From assembly GCA_964415245.1 (NCBI GenBank), contig CAYQAJ010000254.1, positions 1 through 7,395 on the forward strand: a stretch of DNA of 7,395 nucleotides, written 5' to 3'. The position numbers and the translations under genes are program-made. Position 1 is the first letter of the stretch. Every line of letters begins with the position of its first letter. Below the pieces are notes generated by a model that saw only the letters and a program-made list of their open reading frames with translations, made no database searches and had not been told where the DNA came from. Positions 1-3,932 of the stretch are shown here, piece by piece. The stretch is from CAYQAJ01 sp964415245. Lineage in GTDB: Bacteria > Planctomycetota > Planctomycetia > Pirellulales > Pirellulaceae.

Positions 1-81
1 CTCTTCCAGCACCTGGTCTTCGACGATCGCGATCCGGCATTCCTCCGGCTGCGATACGTTAATCAACATTTCTTTTTTCAT
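1..81 (-). CDS. Ribonuclease E/G family protein, N-terminal fragment (partial)
   Basis: The ATG is at 79-81 and the frame stays open to the window edge, giving 27 residues that begin MKKEMLINVSQPEECRIAIV and continue EDQVLEE. This matches, from memory, the opening of planctomycete Rne/Rng proteins, in which the first beta strands lead into the S1 RNA-binding domain; the usual form I recall has Gly where this protein has Gln23. RNase E/G enzymes are single-strand endoribonucleases for mRNA decay and for rRNA and tRNA maturation. The catalytic and Zn-link regions lie outside the window, so E and G cannot be told apart. No Shine-Dalgarno precedes the start; the 32 nt just upstream are an A-rich heptanucleotide repeat that should be unstructured. 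It follows ptsI by 84 nt on the same strand and may be co-transcribed with it. Confidence 0.8.
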   Translation of the reverse strand, partial: MKKEMLINVSQPEECRIAIVEDQVLEE

Positions 82-113
82 AGTTTTCAGTTTTCAGTGT
101 TCAGTGTTCAGTG
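82..113. repeat. Heptanucleotide tandem repeat, about 4.6 copies, abutting the RNase E/G start codon
   Basis: Plus-strand units are AGTTTTC (82-88), AGTTTTC (89-95), AGTGTTC (96-102), AGTGTTC (103-109) and a partial AGTG (110-113). Two unit variants differ at one base, and the array ends exactly at the start codon (79-81). In the mRNA the leader would read as repeats of ACTGAA(C/A), an A-rich stretch with no Shine-Dalgarno. The repeat is directly visible; any regulatory role is inference. Confidence 0.9.
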
Positions 114-118
114 CGCGA

Positions 119-154
119 ATCAGGGACGGTATGGACGACATGTACGGTATGGAC
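119..154. repeat. 9-bp period tandem repeat, four degenerate units
   Basis: Units on the plus strand are ATCAGGGAC (119-127), GGTATGGAC (128-136), GACATGTAC (137-145) and GGTATGGAC (146-154). Units 2 and 4 are identical and the others share the purine-rich start and the terminal AC. It starts 11 nt past the ptsI stop codon and, with the adjacent period-7 array, fills most of the 84-nt gap between ptsI and the RNase gene. It forms no obvious terminator. Confidence 0.75.
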
Positions 155-165
155 TTTGGCTTGCT

Positions 166-1911
166 CTAATGCACGACCAGCTCCGGCGCAATTTTGTGAA
201 ACTCCTGGCGAAGGTATTTTTCGATTTCAAGGGCATCATCCAGGGACAAAGCGTGAGTAGCGATCGCCTCGCACTGGGCGAGGGTAACGCTGCGACAGAT
301 CTTCTTGATTTCCGGAATCACGAGCGGCGGCACGCTGAACCCCCGCAATCCCATTCCCAACAGTAGCGGCGTATACACGGGCGAGCCGCTCATCTGCCCG
401 CAAAGGTTGGCGGGAACTTCGGCTCGCTGCGCCGCCTGCACCGACATCTCGATCAAACGCAGCACGGCCGGATCGGTGGCGCGGTACAGGTCGGCCACTT
501 CGTTGTTGCTGCGATCGACGGCCAGCGCGTACTGGATCAGATCGTTGGTGCCGATGCTGATAAAGTCGACCTCGGGCAGAAAACGATCCAGCAGCATCAC
601 GGCGGCCGGCACCTCGACCATCATTCCGACCGGGATGTTGCGGTCGAAGGCGACACCTTCTTCCTCCAAATCTTCCATCACTTCGGCCAGCACCATCTTG
701 GCTTGCCGCAGTTCCCGCAGCGTGCTGATGAAGGGAAACATCACCTGCACGCTCCCCAGGGCGCTGGCCCGCAAGATAGCACGCAACTGCGTGCGAAAGG
801 TAGTCAGGTTGCGAAGCGAAACGCGAATGCTGCGCAGGCCGAGAAAGGGATTGTGCTCGTCTTCGGGCTGGGGCTCCCGGCCCAATTTGTCGGCACCCAA
901 ATCGAGCGTGCGGAAGACGACACCCCCCTGGCCGATTGCCGCTACCACCTGGGAGTAGACGCAGAACTGGTCCTCCTCGCTCGGTTCGCTGGCGGCCCCC
1001 AGGTAAAGGAACTCGGTGCGATACAGACCGACGCCGGCGGCGCCGCGCTCCAGGCAGGCCTTCACCTCGTGCGGGAACTCGATGTTAGCCGTCAGCTTGA
1101 TGGGCACGCCGTCGGCCGTTTCGGCGGGCAGCTCGCGCAACTCTTCCAGACGCTCTGCCTGGTTGACGTGATCTTGCGCGCGGCGGCGATAGCCGGCGAC
1201 GGTCGCCTCGTCGGGCAAGAGAATGACGCGACCCTGGTCGCCGTCGACGATGACCGATTCGCCGCCGGACACGTCGGCGAGAAAGCGTCCGGTGCCCACC
1301 ACGGCGGGAATCTCCAGCGCCTCGGCGATGATGGCGGTATGACCACCGGCGCCGCCGATCTCCGTGACGAAGCCCAGCACGTGGTTTCGATCGAGATGGG
1401 CCGTTTCGCCGGGCGTGAGGTTATGGGCCAGCACGATGACGGGCGAGGTCAGGTGGGCCAACTCCTCGCGGCGGCGGCCGAGCAGGCTGTGGAGCAGGCT
1501 CTTTTCGATGTCGAACAGGTCGTGGGCCCGCTCGGCCAGGTAGGGAGCGTCGAACGACTGGAAGATCTTGGCGTAGCGACGGATGGTACGGCTGACGGCG
1601 TACTCGGGCGAGTAATTCCGTTGGCGGATGTGCTGCTCCCACTCGGCGCCCAGCCGAGGGTCATGGAGCATCTGTAGATGCGCGGAGAAGATGGCGCCGT
1701 ACTGCGGGCCGATCTTTTGCGTGATGGCGTCGCGATTGTGCTCGATTTGGGAAGTGACGACGTCGATCGCCTGGCGGAGACGCGCCAGCTCGTCGTCGAC
1801 CGCATCGCGCGACACAAACCGCCGCGGGATGCGGAATCCCTCGTTATCGATCACCATCGCGTCGCCGATGGCAATGCCCGGCGAAACAGCGATTCCCTGG
1901 AGTGTTTGCAT
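166..1911 (-). CDS. ptsI: PTS Enzyme I (phosphoenolpyruvate-protein phosphotransferase)
   Basis: This 581-residue protein is full length for Enzyme I (E. coli has 575). EI autophosphorylates from PEP in the cytoplasm and passes the phosphate to HPr. The N-terminal HPr-binding and phospho-His part covers about residues 1-240, with the active His at 191 in GGAGGHTAIIAE. The C-terminal PEP-binding barrel shows LYRTEF (Arg298), FRTLDLGADK (Arg334), MMVEVPAA (Glu433), SIGTNDLIQY (Asp457) and the catalytic Cys504 in NLCGQMSGS. Two motifs differ from the commonest forms, GGRTSH and CGE(M/L)AGD, but the key His, Arg, Glu, Asp and Cys residues are all present. The start fits the family's usual opening (GIAVSPGIAIG). 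No GAF domain precedes it, so it is not a PtsP-type EI. The leader has two stem-loops and no clear ribosome binding site. It lies 316 nt downstream of HPr, its presumed partner. Confidence 0.97.
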   Translation of the reverse strand: MQTLQGIAVSPGIAIGDAMVIDNEGFRIPRRFVSRDAVDDELARLRQAIDVVTSQIEHNRDAITQKIGPQYGAIFSAHLQMLHDPRLGAEWEQHIRQRNYSPEYAVSRTIRRYAKIFQSFDAPYLAERAHDLFDIEKSLLHSLLGRRREELAHLTSPVIVLAHNLTPGETAHLDRNHVLGFVTEIGGAGGHTAIIAEALEIPAVVGTGRFLADVSGGESVIVDGDQGRVILLPDEATVAGYRRRAQDHVNQAERLEELRELPAETADGVPIKLTANIEFPHEVKACLERGAAGVGLYRTEFLYLGAASEPSEEDQFCVYSQVVAAIGQGGVVFRTLDLGADKLGREPQPEDEHNPFLGLRSIRVSLRNLTTFRTQLRAILRASALGSVQVMFPFISTLRELRQAKMVLAEVMEDLEEEGVAFDRNIPVGMMVEVPAAVMLLDRFLPEVDFISIGTNDLIQYALAVDRSNNEVADLYRATDPAVLRLIEMSVQAAQRAEVPANLCGQMSGSPVYTPLLLGMGLRGFSVPPLVIPEIKKICRSVTLAQCEAIATHALSLDDALEIEKYLRQEFHKIAPELVVH

Positions 1912-1917
1912 GCGCGC

Positions 1918-1932
1918 CGCGGGTGTCCCGCG
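1918..1932 (-). promoter_or_regulatory. Stem-loop just upstream of the ptsI start codon
   Basis: The minus strand reads CGCGGG-ACA-CCCGCG, a perfect 6-bp all-GC stem with a 3-nt loop, ending 6 nt before the ptsI ATG. It occupies the position of a Shine-Dalgarno, and no SD is visible, so it may limit or gate ribosome entry. The structure is seen in the sequence; the role is inferred. Confidence 0.45.
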
Positions 1933-1949
1933 CCGGTGGGAGTGCGCCG

Positions 1950-1964
1950 GCTCGGCTGCCGAGC
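1950..1964 (-). promoter_or_regulatory. 15-bp near-perfect palindrome in the ptsI leader
   Basis: GCTCGGC and GCCGAGC are perfect 7-bp inverted arms around a single central base, 39-53 nt upstream of the ptsI ATG. In RNA it could fold as a short hairpin; in DNA it could be a dimeric repressor site. The sequence alone does not decide between these, and it may be chance in GC-rich DNA. Confidence 0.35.
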
Positions 1965-2227
1965 GGTTCGATGCGGTTTTTCATATCGCACCTGGGTGGG
2001 CGACTCGCCACAAAAAGTAGTTTTGGCAATTCGCCGGGCGAATCAGCCGGCCGCACCGGGCCAGTCGTGGCAACGATGCGGGGCGGCGGATGCGAACCCG
2101 GCTGTCCTGTATGCGAAGTTGTGCGGGAGCTTTTCCAAAAACCGTCTGGAGATCGGGGCAGGCCCTTCTTACTTCGCGGACTCGGCACAGCGTACCGGTC
2201 CCCGACGGTTCTTGGATCGTCACTTGG

Positions 2228-2509
2228 TTACTGCGTTGTCGAAAACTCGTGTTCGACCAACTCGACCAGCGCGTCGAGCGCCTGGCGGGCATCGGGCCCT
2301 CTGGTTTCGATCAACAGCATGGATCCGTGCTCGGCGCCCAGCGTCAAGATGGAAAGCACGCTCTTGCCGTCTACTCGCTCGGCGTCCTTGACCAGCTCGA
2401 CGGCGGATTGGAACTGCCCGGCAAGCTGGGCGAAGAGGAAGGCGGGCCGGGCGTGCAATCCCTGCGGATTGGTCACCGTCACGGTCCGGCTTGCGGTAGG
2501 TTCCGACAT
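2228..2509 (-). CDS. ptsH: Phosphocarrier protein HPr (or NPr)
   Basis: This 93-residue protein is a standard HPr-fold phosphocarrier; it accepts phosphate from EI and donates it to EIIA in the cytoplasm. The active-site motif NPQGLHARPA puts the phospho-His at His19 and the conserved Arg at 21. Ser50 in VDGKSVLSILTL lies exactly 31 residues after the His, the same spacing as His15 to Ser46 in the classical protein, so it is a candidate HPr kinase site; no hprK lies in this window. The start is 13 nt past the EIIA stop with no clear Shine-Dalgarno, so translational coupling is likely. With an Ntr-type EIIA next door it could equally be called npr; sequence alone does not separate the two. The protein opens with a short polar extension (MSEPTAS) before the first strand. 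Confidence 0.95.
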   Translation of the reverse strand: MSEPTASRTVTVTNPQGLHARPAFLFAQLAGQFQSAVELVKDAERVDGKSVLSILTLGAEHGSMLLIETRGPDARQALDALVELVEHEFSTTQ

Positions 2510-2522
2510 CGCGGTTGGCCGT

Positions 2523-2999
2523 TCAGGAGACGAACTGATTGTTATCGGCTTCTTCCAGAAGCTGTTGAATCTCTTGTGCGGTTTTCGAGTTCTTGAGGAA
2601 TCGGCAAAACGTCTCGTCGCGAAGCTGACGCGAAATGTTCTCCAGCGCGCGAAGGTGGTCGCCGGGACGGTCGGGCGGAGAAATGAGCAGAAAAAAGAGC
2701 TGCACTTTCTCGCCGTCGAGACTATCGAAGTCCACCCCCTCCCAGCTTACGCCCACCGTGCCCACGAGTTTGCCGACGCTGGGGTGCTTGGTGTGCGGGA
2801 CGGCGACTCCGCGGCCGATGCCGGTGCTGCCGAGCTCTTCGCGCTTCATGATCGCCGCAAGGATGCTCTCCTGTTCGTCGCCGCCGATTTCGCCGGCGGC
2901 AACCAGCGCTTCAACCAACTCGCGAATGACGCCCTCCTTGTCCTCGGCTGCCAACTCGGATCGTATGGCTTCGACTCGCACAAAGTCGTGAAACTTCAT
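2523..2999 (-). CDS. ptsN: PTS EIIA component, fructose/nitrogen-regulatory class (PtsN-like)
   Basis: The product has 158 residues, near the length of E. coli PtsN (163). The phosphorylated His is His69 in GRGVAVPHTKHPSV, preceded by REELGSTGIG, which is the typical signature of EIIA-Fru/Ntr. It takes phosphate from HPr. I chose the ATG at 2997-2999 (MKFHDFVRVEA) because AAAGGA lies about 10 nt upstream; the frame stays open further up to an ATG at 3066-3068, but that adds 23 residues unlike the family. No EIIB or EIIC gene is present, so a regulatory role as in PTS-Ntr (control of transporters, kinases or the stringent response) is more likely than sugar uptake, though membrane components could lie elsewhere. 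The neighbours hpf and HPr/NPr parallel the enterobacterial rpoN-hpf-ptsN-rapZ-npr cluster. Confidence 0.92.
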   Translation of the reverse strand: MKFHDFVRVEAIRSELAAEDKEGVIRELVEALVAAGEIGGDEQESILAAIMKREELGSTGIGRGVAVPHTKHPSVGKLVGTVGVSWEGVDFDSLDGEKVQLFFLLISPPDRPGDHLRALENISRQLRDETFCRFLKNSKTAQEIQQLLEEADNNQFVS

Positions 3000-3009
3000 T
3001 GCCTTGTTG

Positions 3010-3015
3010 TCCTTT
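3010..3015 (-). promoter_or_regulatory. Shine-Dalgarno deciding the EIIA start
   Basis: AAAGGA on the minus strand sits 10 nt before the ATG at 2997-2999. It supports the 158-residue EIIA over the longer frame that starts at 3068. Confidence 0.6.
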
Positions 3016-3021
3016 CTTTCG

Positions 3022-3039
3022 GCCGCCGATACCGGCGGC
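3022..3039 (-). promoter_or_regulatory. Intercistronic hairpin between hpf and EIIA
   Basis: GCCGCCG and CGGCGGC form a perfect 7-bp stem with a 4-nt loop (GTAT on the mRNA strand). It lies in the 70-nt gap between the hpf stop and the EIIA start and is followed by AAAGAAAGGA, not by a U tract, so it is not a classical terminator. It could stabilise or mark a processing site in the mRNA. That role is inferred. Confidence 0.4.
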
Positions 3040-3069
3040 GCGCAAAACAACGCCCTCCTCCCTGCCATT

Positions 3070-3420
3070 TCATTCCGCCCCCATTTCCGGCTCCACCGCG
3101 CTGTCCAAGTGCTTCAATCCCGTCGCGCGGTGTCCTGTCCGCTTCTCCTTGTGCTTGCGGAGCTGACGCTCGACCTTGTGCAAGGCACCGTCGAGCGAAG
3201 CGAGTACGCTGGTGGAACTGTCGGTCGCCACAAAGTCCTCGGTGTGTTCGGCCGACGACCGAATTTCAACCAGCGGGGTCTCGCGATGTTCCAGGTCCAC
3301 GGTTACATGAATCGCCGTCACCCGGTCGAAGAACTTGACAAGCTTGTCCACCTTCTCGCGAATTCTCTCCTGCGTCGCAGCGTTCAGCTCGCCGTGTCGG
3401 GCCGATATATTGATCTGCAC
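3070..3420 (-). CDS. hpf: Ribosome hibernation promoting factor, short form (HPF/RaiA family)
   Basis: The product has 116 residues, beginning MQINISARHGELNAATQERI (GTG read as Met). HPF/RaiA proteins bind the 30S decoding centre and tRNA sites and silence or dimerise idle ribosomes in slow growth. The beta-alpha-beta-beta-beta-alpha pattern, the motifs REKVDKLVKFF and HVTVDLEH, and the basic tail KVERQLRKHKEKR fit the short form; the C-terminal dimerisation domain of long HPF is absent. I chose the GTG at 3418-3420 because GAAGGAG lies 8 nt upstream and family members start at this point; the frame runs open to an ATG at 3501, but those 27 residues look like leader sequence. It is the first gene of the presumed hpf-EIIA-HPr-EI-RNase operon, and a candidate promoter lies about 100 nt upstream. 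Confidence 0.93.
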   Translation of the reverse strand: MQINISARHGELNAATQERIREKVDKLVKFFDRVTAIHVTVDLEHRETPLVEIRSSAEHTEDFVATDSSTSVLASLDGALHKVERQLRKHKEKRTGHRATGLKHLDSAVEPEMGAE

Positions 3421-3428
3421 CGGCAACT

Positions 3429-3435
3429 CTCCTTC
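3429..3435 (-). promoter_or_regulatory. Shine-Dalgarno deciding the hpf GTG start
   Basis: GAAGGAG on the minus strand ends 8 nt before the GTG at 3418-3420. It is the strongest ribosome binding site in the window and favours the 116-residue product over an upstream ATG at 3501. Confidence 0.7.
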
Positions 3436-3516
3436 GACCTGGTGTATTCGCCGGCAGGGGCACCCGCGCTCGAAAGCACCGTCGATAGGGGCCCCCCGCA
3501 ACCACCGAAACGTACC

Positions 3517-3545
3517 ATTCTAGTGGGGTTAGTGCCCGCCGACAA
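3517..3545 (-). promoter_or_regulatory. Candidate sigma-70-type promoter for the hpf-pts operon
   Basis: On the minus strand TTGTCG (3540-3545, 4/6 to TTGACA) is followed after exactly 17 bp by TAGAAT (3517-3522, 5/6 to TATAAT). Transcription would begin near 3510, leaving a leader of about 90 nt before the hpf GTG. The match is reasonable for GC-rich DNA, but planctomycete promoter consensus is poorly known to me. Confidence 0.35.
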
Positions 3546-3609
3546 ACGCAAAACCCAGCACGGGGGGAGTTTGGGAAGGGCCCGACTCGCCTTGCCCAGT
3601 CTACCGTTT

Positions 3610-3653
3610 CTCCCCTAGGCAGAAAGGGGGAGTGAGGAGCGCGAGCTGCTCCT
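3610..3653. other. Two adjacent hairpins upstream of the hpf promoter
   Basis: CTCCCC (3610-3615) pairs with GGGGAG (3627-3632) across 11 nt. AGGAGC (3635-3640) pairs with GCTCCT (3648-3653) across 7 nt and is followed on the plus strand by TTTGT. They lie upstream of the candidate hpf promoter and downstream of the large gene, so they could add to termination or be regulator sites. Each stem is only 6 bp. Confidence 0.25.
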
Positions 3654-3864
3654 TTGTCCTGGCCGGCGCGGCAGGCTCGAACGATACCTATTCACGGATG
3701 CCGGCTATAAGCAGCGCTGATCGACGTAGCGGATGCCCGCCCGCGCTGTGCACGCCCAGCCAACTAGCGCACGGCCGTCGACGTAGCGAACGCCGATCGA
3801 CGCACTACAGGCAAAGCGAAAAACCGGACAGCGACGGACATGGCGGACACCGACGTGCACAGAA

Positions 3865-3883
3865 CCGGCGGCTCGGCCACCGG
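3865..3883 (-). terminator. Possible terminator hairpin after the large membrane-protein gene
   Basis: On the minus strand CCGGTGGC-CGA-GCCGCCGG folds as an 8-bp stem (one T-G wobble) with a 3-nt loop, about 50 nt past the stop codon of the large gene. Only TT and then CTGTG follow, so a true intrinsic terminator is doubtful; it may be a 3' stability hairpin. Confidence 0.3.
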
Positions 3884-3932
3884 CAGCAGAATAAGGACGA
3901 ACTGCTCACACCCACCATTCGCCCTGTCGCGG

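Larger units (their letters stand above)
1912..2227 (-). other. 316-nt intercistronic gap between HPr and ptsI
   Basis: This gap is much longer than the others in the cluster. I find no convincing gene in it: the open frames here lack a ribosome binding site and recognisable motifs. It holds two tight stem-loops close to the ptsI start (listed separately), and no terminator with a U tract after HPr. A separate promoter for ptsI is possible, but I see no good -35/-10 pair with standard spacing. Confidence 0.5.
3421..3932 (-). other. 512-nt intergenic region between the large membrane-protein gene and hpf
   Basis: I find no convincing gene on either strand. It holds a candidate hairpin downstream of the large gene (3865-3883), an 11-bp direct repeat TCGACGTAGCG (3721-3731 and 3778-3788), three CGGACA copies spaced 9-10 nt (3825, 3835, 3844), two hairpins (3610-3632, 3635-3653), and the probable promoter and Shine-Dalgarno of hpf. 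Confidence 0.55.

Noticed and set aside
703..1677. Plus-strand open frame (324 codons) opposite ptsI
   Set aside because: It is fully antisense to Enzyme I, whose catalytic motifs are all in the minus-strand frame.
1844..2188. Minus-strand open frame filling the HPr-ptsI gap
   Set aside because: It overlaps the ptsI start out of frame and has no Shine-Dalgarno and no recognisable fold or motif.
1902..3338. Long plus-strand open frame (478 codons) opposite HPr, EIIA and hpf
   Set aside because: It runs antisense to three clearly recognised genes, has no motifs and is Arg/Ser/Pro-rich, as expected of a shadow in GC-rich DNA.
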